Positions 1-9,245 of a DNA stretch of 64,000 nt are shown one piece after another (position 1 is the first letter of the stretch; each line of letters opens with the position of its first letter). The notes under the pieces are model-generated. The model saw only the letters and a program-made list of their open reading frames with translations, was not told where the DNA came from and did no database searches. The DNA is taken from the NCBI GenBank assembly GCA_037157565.1, contig JAZHRO010000013.1, forward strand, positions 37,266,501 to 37,330,500. The letters are read 5' to 3'. This DNA is from Thalassia testudinum. Lineage: Eukaryota; Streptophyta; Magnoliopsida; Alismatales; Hydrocharitaceae. A program made the position numbers and the translations under genes.

Positions 1-617
1 ACGTAAAGGTACCAGTATTCATTTGCAATAATTAGCGAGAAACATACGGAACAGGTACTGTATTAGGCTACAGAAAATCTCAAGGATGATTTGATTTGCA
101 ATCTACTGAGGAACCATAGGAGGATAATGCTAAAATGGCTGAGCATGTAATTTAGGGGAAAAAAGGATCCAGGGCAAACCTTTACTGTTGGTGACAGCTG
201 CAGAAGCTTGCAACCTCCGTTGGAATGCCATCTTGCTAACATAAGGATATTCGATAAATGAAATATGAACAAAAGCAAGCATATAGAATGGGGAAAAAAA
301 TGGAAAAACACCTTCAAAAGATCCTAAAACTATTCAAGTTTAGTAAACAATCGGAAAAATAAAATGGCAGGGAGGCTCCCTTCAGCACAAGTAGTCAAGT
401 TTACAGTAAATAAAAGGAACTTTAGGAAGCTCGGCTCTGTGCAGTCGAAGTTCCATACTAGAGAACTCCAAGGAACACCCACCTATAGTGACAATTCCAA
501 CCAAAGTCTGACGTAAGACAAAATCTAGTTTACAGAATTTACAAACTGTTTCCACATCCTATGGAGAAGACAGAAATTGGCACATTTTAGAGAGACTATT
601 GGAGGAATATACCATGA
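1..617. other. 3' flank of the FAR1-like gene
   Basis: This stretch lies downstream of the stop codon of the minus-strand gene and probably contains its 3' UTR. I see no credible ORF, repeat boundary or RNA gene. No clear AATAAA on the minus strand was found, so the transcript end is not placed. Confidence 0.4.
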
Positions 618-2510
618 CTATAACCCTCCTTCCACTGTATTCTCACCAGGATCCAAGACGGCATCATACCACCCATCCATGGATATGCCCACCAGACTGC
701 TGTCTGCACCAAGCATGCCCACATGCCTCAATGGCTTTATAAGCTTCAGGTCTTCCTCCTCCTCACTGCACCCCAAAATGCCCTTGTCATCGAAACCATT
801 GCAATCCTTTATCGCCCACTTGTCACCCTTGCTATCCTCCCGCATTAGAATATCCCTGCTCCGGCAATCATCCCTCATCCTGTCCCATGAAACCCCATCA
901 TCTCGCAGTGTATGCCCAAAGTCTGTTTCCTCGTCTTCGATCAAATCTACATCCTTATCATAAGGTATATCATTCCCCCCACGGAGGCCATCCTCCCAAT
1001 GCGCTAACTCACCATTTTCCAGAGAAATCTCCTCCCCCATCTTATTCGCCTTTTCAGGGAAATAGTTCGTGCACACAGCCCTGATCCTATGCAGGGCAAG
1101 AGACAGCTCCTGCGAAATAATGCCGAGGACCTCCCGTGGCATCTTCATGACCTTCCCTTCAAGGCTCCCAACCTCGTTCCTCATCTCCTGCAGCTGCTGC
1201 AGGACAGAAAGCTGAGATCCGTCCATGTCCTCCTTTCCCAGCAGAGTTACGTGTGGCGGCTCTGGCTGCTCCGCATCTTCTGTGAAGCTGTAGCCCAGGC
1301 TGTCCTGCTCGAACATGCCCTTGTGCCCGACGACCCGATGGATGATCCTCGCGTTCCCATCTGACGGGCCCGGCTCGTGCCCCGTGTGCACTGCATAGAG
1401 TTTGAACACAGCGGTCCCTTCCTCCTGGTACACGAACGTCTTGTCCTTCTCGTTGTAGTTCGCAATGGGCACGATGGCACGGATGCGGAAACCGCACCCG
1501 CACCGCTTGGATGCATAGGGCTCTCGCTTCAGCACGCGTGACCTCTTCGACGTGGCGGCGGACGAGGGCTCCCCTGCACGGTGGCACGCATAGTCCTTGA
1601 CCTCCGCCATGAACGGCTTGTACCGGATGTACTTTTGCCGTATGCACAGCACGACCTTGTGCTTTGCGGCGAGCTGCTGGAGGCGGTGCGGGACGTCCCG
1701 CGCAGGCACGTCAAAGGATTCAGTGTACTCGAACCTGCGGCGCTTTGTCCTCGCGCACCCGCCGCCGGGGCCGCCCCCGGGCCCGCCGGGCTGGCCGTCG
1801 CCACTGCAGACGGCGCAGGAGGAGACGCAGACACGGATGAAGGACTCGGGGATGCCGTAGAACTTGGCACCGACGGTCCAAACCTGCTTGATGCGGTCGA
1901 TGGTCTCCTTGAGGCCGAGGTGGCGGAGGTCGGCGTCACCGTGGAAGGAGGTGACGATGTCCTGCCACTGGTCGACGTGGGAGACGTACTGGGAGGAGTT
2001 GTTCTTGAAGTAGAGGAGGCGGTCGCCGGTGCGGGGGTCGACGCGGGCATTGAGCTTGTCCTGGATGCGCTTCCAGGCGGTGAGGTAGGCGGTGTCCTCG
2101 TTGCGGTCCTTCCAGACGGCCCGCCAGGAGCGGAGGACGCCGGAAGGGGTGGCGCCGCGGATCTCGTCCGGGGTGGCCACGCGGCGCTCCAGGATGCAGC
2201 GGGCCATCAGGAAGTGGGACTCGCGGTTGAAGGTGTAGAACTGGGAGGATACGTGGGGCTCGGGATCGATGTAGGGGACGCGGGCTCGGGGGGTGCGGGA
2301 GGCGGACGGGGGTTCGTTGGTGGAAGGGGGAGGGTGACCGGGGGTGGAAGAGGAGGTGGAGTGGTGGGGTTCGTCGGGGTCGTCGTCGTCGGGTTCGTCG
2401 TCGTCGTGGTCGCGGAAGTCGACGATGTCGGGGAGGAGGGGGAGGGGGGAGAAGGCGTTGCCTTGGGAGAGGGCGGGAGGGGGTGCTGCGGGGTCGTCGT
2501 CCTCGTCCAT
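618..2510 (-). CDS. Uncharacterised nuclear-type protein with FAR1/WRKY-GCM1-like Cys/His region (630 aa, single exon)
   Basis: The 630-codon ORF is uninterrupted and GC-rich, unlike the decayed ORFs elsewhere. Visible regions in order: an acidic, Pro/Ser-rich low-complexity N-terminus (1-75); a conserved-looking globular part (about 85-225) containing WRAVWKDRNEDTAYLTAWKR; a Cys cluster with a Gly/Pro linker (C228, C232, C235, C252); a basic KRRR stretch near 256-259, a possible nuclear signal; a FAR1-like region (about 257-385) with YACHR, KRCGCGFRIR and HTGHEP. A helical, coiled-coil-prone part follows at about 430-480, then a very acidic C-terminus. In FAR1/FHY3-type proteins, derived from Mutator-like transposases, the equivalent C-C-H-H residues bind zinc and DNA; here the last pair is H-x2-H rather than H-x-H. 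No MULE transposase or SWIM domain is seen, so it is not an ordinary FAR1-related factor. The ATG at 2510 is the first in frame after a repeat-rich leader. A DNA-binding role is inferred, not shown. Confidence 0.82.
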   Translation of the reverse strand: MDEDDDPAAPPPALSQGNAFSPLPLLPDIVDFRDHDDDEPDDDDPDEPHHSTSSSTPGHPPPSTNEPPSASRTPRARVPYIDPEPHVSSQFYTFNRESHFLMARCILERRVATPDEIRGATPSGVLRSWRAVWKDRNEDTAYLTAWKRIQDKLNARVDPRTGDRLLYFKNNSSQYVSHVDQWQDIVTSFHGDADLRHLGLKETIDRIKQVWTVGAKFYGIPESFIRVCVSSCAVCSGDGQPGGPGGGPGGGCARTKRRRFEYTESFDVPARDVPHRLQQLAAKHKVVLCIRQKYIRYKPFMAEVKDYACHRAGEPSSAATSKRSRVLKREPYASKRCGCGFRIRAIVPIANYNEKDKTFVYQEEGTAVFKLYAVHTGHEPGPSDGNARIIHRVVGHKGMFEQDSLGYSFTEDAEQPEPPHVTLLGKEDMDGSQLSVLQQLQEMRNEVGSLEGKVMKMPREVLGIISQELSLALHRIRAVCTNYFPEKANKMGEEISLENGELAHWEDGLRGGNDIPYDKDVDLIEDEETDFGHTLRDDGVSWDRMRDDCRSRDILMREDSKGDKWAIKDCNGFDDKGILGCSEEEEDLKLIKPLRHVGMLGADSSLVGISMDGWYDAVLDPGENTVEGGL

Positions 2511-2531
2511 GGGGGACGAGGTTCGCGAAGG

Positions 2532-2605
2532 TGGGATTAGGGTTAGGGTTAGGGTTAGAGTCGGGGTTAAGGTTAGAGTCGGGGTTAGGGTTAGGGTCGG
2601 GAGGA
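2532..2605. repeat. Telomere-like hexamer tract in the leader of the FAR1-like gene
   Basis: Three to four GGTTAG/TTAGGG units are followed by degenerate units (GTTAAG, GTTAGAGTCG, GTTAGG). The tract lies 22 bp upstream of the ATG, so the minus-strand leader carries CCCTAA units. The unit is 6 bp, not the common plant 7-bp TTTAGGG. It is more likely a leader microsatellite or telo-box-like element than a relic telomere. Confidence 0.7.
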
Positions 2606-2620
2606 AGGGGGGAGGGACGG

Positions 2621-2674
2621 GGGTGGGGGAGTAGGAAGGTGGATGGGTGGGGGAGTAGGAAGGTGGATGGGTGG
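2621..2674. repeat. 24-bp tandem repeat, two copies plus 6 bp
   Basis: The motif GGGTGGGGGAGTAGGAAGGT begins at 2621 and again at 2645, with a third start at 2669, giving a 24-bp period. It sits in the G-rich upstream region of the minus-strand gene. Confidence 0.8.
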
Positions 2675-4123
2675 AAGTGGAGCGCTACTGCTGCTGCTAC
2701 TGGCCGGCCACTAATAGGGTGAGGTGACGTAGTGCCGCCGTGGCTGGGTTGAGGTCTTCTGTGTGAGCAAGGCAGTCGATTGCTTGCAAAGTGGATGTGG
2801 GGGTGTGTTTTTTCCTTGGATTCCGGTGTTCGTGTTTGATGACTTCGCCTGTGGTGGGGGCCGAACGGGCGGCCGGTTAATTGGCGGGTCTGGTTTGGGA
2901 CCGAGCCCATGGCGGGTTAATTGACGGTCTGGTTTGGATACAGTAGATTTTTTTTTTCCTTTTTCGGTCGGTATTTGGTATGAGCGAGAGGCGGATCTGC
3001 TGACGTGGTTCTGGATAGGGCATTATGGTGAGGTATGTGACGAAGTTGTGCCTTGAGATCGGCCTTGGATAACAGAAGCGCATTATTGTGCACTTCGGTG
3101 AAGGGTCATATATTCTTAAAGTCTTGTTTGGGTAGAAGGATATAAAAAAGAAAAAAAAAAGAAAATAAGGGATTTATTTTTTTTATTTTGGATAATTAAA
3201 CATGTTATCATGTAATTAAACATCTTATCATTGATTAGATGATTGACGTATGACGTTCTGTATATACACCTTTGCGATGATGCCTTGACTTCATGTGCAT
3301 TGACGTTTGTGAGAGCAAGTCATCTTTTTTTGTGCCCACAGTTATAATCTTGTACGTTGACCATCACTTATACTTGCCTAGCCACATGGTAGTCCCATGT
3401 ATGGTACCATACTCCTCACATAATATGAGAAATGTCCTATTATTGTGATGTTTCTGTGAGAAGCTCCCTTTCCTCCCACAACCTTTCTTCTCTCCCATTT
3501 CTTTTCTTTTCTCCCTCTTTCTTCCTCATGTTTCTCTTCCTTCTCTTCCCTTTCTCTTCTCTTGAGATGCGTGCACCCAAAGGAAGTTTAATGACAAGAG
3601 AAACCCTAATTAGACTTCTTACAGGCTCGTAAAGTTGGATTATAATCCGAATCACTCAGATTTGGCGAAAACACCGACAAATTTGATTCAATTCCACCTT
3701 ATGACTCATTTATCATATTTCGTGCATAACTTGAGCTACAAATCTTGAATTTTTGCTAAACAAAATCCATTAAAAAGCTTGCAACAAGACAAATCTAACA
3801 ATACAATAGACCTATTGTAGATAGGTTTGGTTGACAACATGAGTGTTCATGTTACGACCCGATTCCGGCTCTCTACAGAACCCGAAAACAGCTCACCTCA
3901 ACTAAATCCCAAGATTCAGTCGTCCAACGAGAAATAACCAAATACACAATTCATTCTACAACCACACATGCAATGTAACTAAGCAGAAAATAGATAATAG
4001 ATAATACTAGAAATTAGCACAAAGTTATCAAAAGTACAACATGCCACAAGCGAAATAGAAGGGTTCAATGACATAGCCATCACACTAAAACAGAGAGAAA
4101 CATAATAGAAACAGGTACTACAT
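2675..4123. other. Promoter-side intergenic region of the FAR1-like gene
   Basis: This holds the presumed promoter of the minus-strand gene near 2675-3100, then AT-rich sequence and a CT-rich tract at about 3470-3570. I see no gene. The part from about 3840 to the hAT insertion looks like repeat sequence that I cannot classify. Confidence 0.4.
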
Positions 4124-4131
4124 GTCAAAGA

Positions 4132-5171
4132 CAAAGCTATCAATGCGAAAGGCGATACAGAGGCGATAAAGTTCAAAATCGCTCGAGGTGAGAGGTAACG
4201 AAAAGGCAACAGCCCGAGTGAATTGAGGCAACTGCTTTTTATTTACATATATATGTCTTATTAATTCAATTTAATAGCACCAAGTTGATAAGAACATATT
4301 TAATAACAATGTTGGAGACTTTAAATAAAAGAAAATGATAATAATTATATGGCTAAAAATTTTTTTACATAATTTCAAATGGTAAAGAAAAGCTTTTATA
4401 CAATCAAGATAGAAAAAAAGTCAAAATTTGTCATTGAACTAAACAATTATTAATTGCTATAACACATAAGTCATATATCATACATACGTTATACTTATTT
4501 TTTATAACAGTATATATATAACAATGATGTTATATACATACTTATATATATACATACATATATAACAGTATATTATATACATACTTCTATGTATATATAT
4601 ATACTATTATATATAATAGTATATAACAGTATATATTATATAATACAATTATATATAAAAGTATATATTATCTACAAAGACCATTGCTAGAGCAAAGACC
4701 ATCCCTTGGCCATCGCTTACTGGAGCGATTGCCTACGCTGGAGTGAAGACCTGTTGGAGTGAAGACCATTGCTTGCTGGAGCGATTGCCTACGCTGAAGC
4801 GTTAGGGCTTCAGGCGAGCTGCTTCGTCGAAGGTCAGGACTCAAGACTCGATGAAGGTCAAGAGTGGCATCCGCCGAAGCATTAGGACTTCAGGTGATGG
4901 AGGTCTAAGCGATACACGTGAAGACTGCGATGGAGGTCGACGCTGCTGACGAGGCGATGGAGGTCGACGCTGTTAGCAATGGTGATGGCGATGGCGACAA
5001 TGCGCGTTAGGGCTTCAGGCGATGGGCAATAAGGCGGCGAGGCGTCGCCTAAGTCGAGGAGGCGCATCGCCTGCTTGAAGACCACCGCCTGGGTGTCCTC
5101 CGAGGCAACAAGGCCTCTGCTCGCCTCGCCTCAATGCCTCATCGCCTAAGGTGCTCGCCTCGACAACACTG
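4132..5171. mobile_element. Non-autonomous hAT-type DNA transposon
   Basis: The element is flanked by an exact 8-bp duplication GTCAAAGA (4124-4131 and 5172-5179), the length typical of hAT. Its right end reads inward as CAGTGTTGTCGAGGCGAGCA, a form common for plant hAT termini. The left end CAAAGCTATCAATGCGAAAG matches it only partly, followed by GGCGATACAGAGGCG. The interior is an AT microsatellite (about 4490-4680) and repeated GCGATGGAGGTCGACGC-like units (about 4680-5060). No transposase ORF is present. Confidence 0.72.
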
Positions 5172-5179
5172 GTCAAAGA

Positions 5180-6590
5180 TACCCACTACTAACAAAAGGG
5201 GCCTCTGGAACAAAAAGTAAAGAAGTACAACTATGGCTGGGCTCGATTGGGCCTAACATTCTTTGCAGTCAGTGGCGCTGGCTGCTCAACTCCCTGACCT
5301 GAACATAATTATATATATATCTGTAGTCAGCTAACACTGACTAGACTGGTGTATATATCATTTATATGTAATTAAACATAAAGAAACAAGCAGCTAACTA
5401 ACCATACAATTTTCAATTATGTATTATTATTTATTTTCGTTTAAAACATTTATGTGTTTCTAATTCGGTTTCTAGTAAGGGTCCACGACATTTCTCAATT
5501 CACTTGTTCCCTAAGGGAATGATCTTAATGCAGTTTTCCCGTGTTGCAAGATGTACGCGTGGCACTCTCTTGATCGAGATAGCACCCCATGGTAGTCCTG
5601 CACCCGGTCTACAACCCTGGGGTCATGGCCACGACATTACGGTGACTACGGCACGTGCAATAAGCGCACAAGTAGCTACCCCGTACTGGCACGCAATCAG
5701 TCATTTCCGCTAACGAATATGCTCAAACATATAGCACAGAACTGAACAGGGGCCACGCCCCACAATAGTCTGCGTACCCTCGCTCAGCTATCCCGATTTG
5801 CCCAGTGGGCCTAACAACGGTCGGTGTAGGGTGGCCAATCCTAACCCTCGGTCCCAACCCAAGGGGAGGCTAGCTCCCCCTTACACTAAAGAAACAATAG
5901 CTCTTCTCGGTATCATGTACACAAGGGCTAACTCACTTTCCATAACCAAGTCCATACAACCAACCAGCCCGTAGGCAACATGTTCCAACACACATCGGAT
6001 TTCCATAACACAGTATTTTCATTCATTTTCTAGTTCCCCGTAGGGTTTGTACATCAACATTCGTCTTATTTCATGATACGGCATATATCTCCATTCACAT
6101 TCCGGTTCCTAATCGTATAACAGGTAACTTGTGATTCAACAAATTAGGCAATCACCACGTCAATTAACTATTCTGTTGTTAGCAGTAAAGACTTTAACAT
6201 GCATTTTAGAGTATAACAGCATGTTTCAAGTAATGTAAATTCATCCGTCTTAGCCCTAGGGTTCATTTAATATCATAGGGTCAAAACATATATTTCTAAT
6301 ATAGTATACACTTTAATCATTTAAATTGCAATATTAGATAGGACCACTCTATCAGGATATACGGATGGAATGGAGGCTCGAACGGTGGATCTCGACGTTT
6401 CTGCTGGTCTTGTGTATACTACAAACTTGATACCTGTATCATTGACCAATAAGTCAAACGAGCTCAAAATAGCATAGGTATGATACTAACATGTAGATAA
6501 TTCCGAAAGGAAACTAACGATACTTTGTTTGCATAAAATCGACTCCGTTTGGGCCCTGAACCAGCCCAAAACATGCATTCTAACCAAAAT
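5180..6590. other. Unclassified intergenic sequence
   Basis: Mixed AT-rich and moderately GC-rich non-coding DNA. ORFs here are short and without recognisable motifs. I suspect an LTR-type repeat from its texture but found no paired LTRs, PBS or protein domain. Confidence 0.35.
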
Positions 6591-6970
6591 CAGACGTATG
6601 GGACAAGTCCCAGACGTTTTAAACGAACGCAGTAACTCGCCTTCAGACGTCTAAACCCCTTTGCAGCTATCTGAGGGAGTTTCCAGATGTCTAACACTGC
6701 TCCTGGTCATCTGGAAGAGCAGTCAAACGCCAAATACGGTCTCCAGACGTCCTAAAACACCTCGAAGGTCGCGCCATGCGCCTTTCCAACGTCCTTGTAT
6801 CTACGCATGCACGTGCAACTTAAAGTGCGACACCTAAACATGACCGTACATGCATGCAGGCTCGTGCATGGTACGTACCTCGGCATCCTACGTGCTGTCG
6901 GACATCCTGAGTCCTCTTCGGACGTCCGACGACACCTCCAGACGTTTGACAGAGGTTGCAGATGTCTGAT
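6591..6970. repeat. Cluster of CAGACGTCT-like palindromic motifs
   Basis: The core CAGACGT or CAGATGTCT recurs at about 6591, 6611, 6644, 6684, 6744, 6939 and 6959, with GGACGTCCGAC near 6920. Each has an ACGT-type core. Another copy occurs at about 9007. The function is unknown. Confidence 0.55.
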
Positions 6971-8938
6971 AATGCGGAAATGTCCGCGCACAGAGCTTCC
7001 TCGCGAAGCCCCTCTTCTCGCAAACTCCTCTTCTCCGCCTGTGGAGCTATAGCAGCTGCTCTTCCTGCTACTCTCTCTCCCTCACGCTCTCCTGCTGCCC
7101 TCTTTCTCTCCCTCTCCGCACGCTCCTCCGTCTCCCTTATTCTCCTCCATGTATGGCTGCAAGGGGAAGGGAAGGAGGTGGACGGTGTGGTGGATCAAAC
7201 GGAGGGGTGCCCTCAGTGGTCCTCCTACTTCCTCTCCTCTTGGCCGCAAGGTAGAAGAGGAGATGGGAGGGACGACGACTACAAGTGGTTGAGGGGAAGT
7301 GGAGGTGGTGGTGATGGCGTTGGAGGTGTGGAGAGGGTGGAGAGGTGAGGGGATCTTTTTAAAGAGGAGGATTTAGGGTTTGGTTTTGTGTGTGCATGGG
7401 TTGAGGGTGGAGGGGTAGGGGTATTTTGCAAGATTGACCCCCTCAAAAGCCACCCTTTCCCCACAGAGCCCACAAATTAAAAACCCAGGGGGTTTAAAAA
7501 TTGCAGTAACACTCCTACAATTTCGGGAAATTCCCAAACGACCCTTGAGGAGGGTCATTTCAGTTCATATTCCACCAAATATGCTAGCTTGATTCATACT
7601 TAACATGTACTAATCAATTCAATTAGACATGCTCAACTCGAAAATGACTTAGGAACCAATATCTTAAAGCTTTACACGACATGATTTTGGGTATACATCG
7701 TATAAGTTCAGTTGTCGAAATCTACATCATCAACCCCCTACTTTAAGTCTAGGTTCGAGCATCCAAACAACATTTTGGTTGCCCAAATTTATAGAATAAT
7801 CAAACCTTAGGAAGAAGAACAATGTTATTCTTTGATTCTTTCACAATGGATCCATTCCCAATTCCTTCATTTCCACTCCATAATCCCTCAAATTCATTCA
7901 CACAATTACTATTATTTTATTACATAAAATTTATATCGAAATTAGCTAATCATAATTAAAAAATATGGGAATCTTTTAAAAAATATATGTTATACTCGCC
8001 AAAAGAGAATGTGCCTTGGTTCCTTATCTCGATCACTACCTATTAGGGCAAAAATTCTTCGAATCTTGCGCTCCATCCTTTACTTCGCTCACCTTAAAGC
8101 CATTAACTTGCCATTGAATGCGACTTCCAATTTGGCTTGACCCACTAAGTGTCCATTAACTCCACCACCTCCCTCCCTAAAAATATTTTTATTTTTAAAT
8201 TTCTTAAGAAAGGTTATGCTGATTTAGAACTCATGGCGGAAAAATCTCACTGGATCCCACCTTTTATGAGATACTTTCAACAGCTTCACTTGGAAAATTT
8301 AGTTTTGAGCTTCAACAACCCTAATTGAGTTTCCAATGGACTTTGGTGGCCTCTGGCAACCTTCATGAATAGCTAGTTACCTCCAGATCATCCCAAAGCC
8401 TCTAAAGGTTCCTAGAGATGAATGAGGAAGCTGAGGGGCAGATTGATATATATATAAAGAGGAGTGCTTGTGTGAGATTCATATATTTTAGTAGTGGCGG
8501 TGTATGACTTATTGCTGTAATTTTGGTCGCCTAAATAATTTGTTTAGGAGTCAAAATAAACACTTTTGGAACGACTTCATTTGTTTTCATCAAAACTTTC
8601 ATATTTGATATCCAATTGATACCATTATTTTTCGTATGTGTTACTCTTTTGAAATATATTGTTTATAGATCGTCGGGTCCACATTTTAGTAGTTATATCT
8701 TAAAAGATTCACGTTAAACATTCATGGGGGTAAAATCTTAGTCTTAGCTGAAACATATAATATATTTTTTTGACTTAATGGTCACGCTTGGGACCGGTTT
8801 TTATTTGTATTTTTACTTTATTACTCGAAAATAAAAAATCTCCGTGGTCGAACTCAGGGAGCAACATTTGATTCTAGAAGCATACAAAATCACAATTTAC
8901 AATATATATAGTGTTTTACAAAAAAAGATTAAAGAAAG
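6971..8938. other. Unclassified intergenic sequence
   Basis: A CT-rich to GA-rich stretch (about 7050-7350) with low-complexity ORFs is followed by AT-rich non-coding DNA. I see no recognisable gene, RNA or complete element. Confidence 0.35.
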
Positions 8939-9245
8939 GAAAATTTATTCTTCTTTTCTTCTCTATATCTTTCTTCTTTTTCTTCTGCCTCTCTCTTTCT
9001 CTTTTCAGACGTCTGACTCCAAGGGTCAGATGACTTAAACTCCACTTGCTACAGCGTTTTGCCTCTTCTTTTCAGCAGCTGCTGCTGCTGGTTCTTCTTC
9101 CTCTTGGCTTCTTCTTCTTTTCTTCTTCTCTGCTGCTTCTCTTTCTCTTCTTCCTCTCTGCTGCGCCAAGTCCTTCTTCTTTCTTTCTCCTTTTCTTCTT
9201 CTTGCTGCTGCACGCCCTCCTCCTCCTTTTCCTGCTTTCCTTCCT
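8939..9245 (+). repeat. Polypyrimidine (TTC/CTG) low-complexity tract
   Basis: About 300 bp of TTC, TCT and CTG runs that create Leu/Ser-rich shadow ORFs on this strand and Lys/Glu/Arg-rich ones on the other. It is compositional, not coding. Confidence 0.7.

Noticed and set aside
1581..2540. 319-codon plus-strand ORF opposite the FAR1-like gene
   Set aside because: It is a Val/Gly/Asp-rich shadow created by the GC-rich codons of the real minus-strand gene.
1936..2910. 324-codon minus-strand ORF in another frame over the start of the FAR1-like gene
   Set aside because: Pro/Arg/His-rich, runs through the telomere-like and 24-bp repeats, and has no domain; the overlapping 630-codon frame is far more protein-like.
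4490..4680. AT-rich tract considered as a matrix attachment site or origin
   Set aside because: It is a TATATA microsatellite inside the hAT element; nothing else supports a function.
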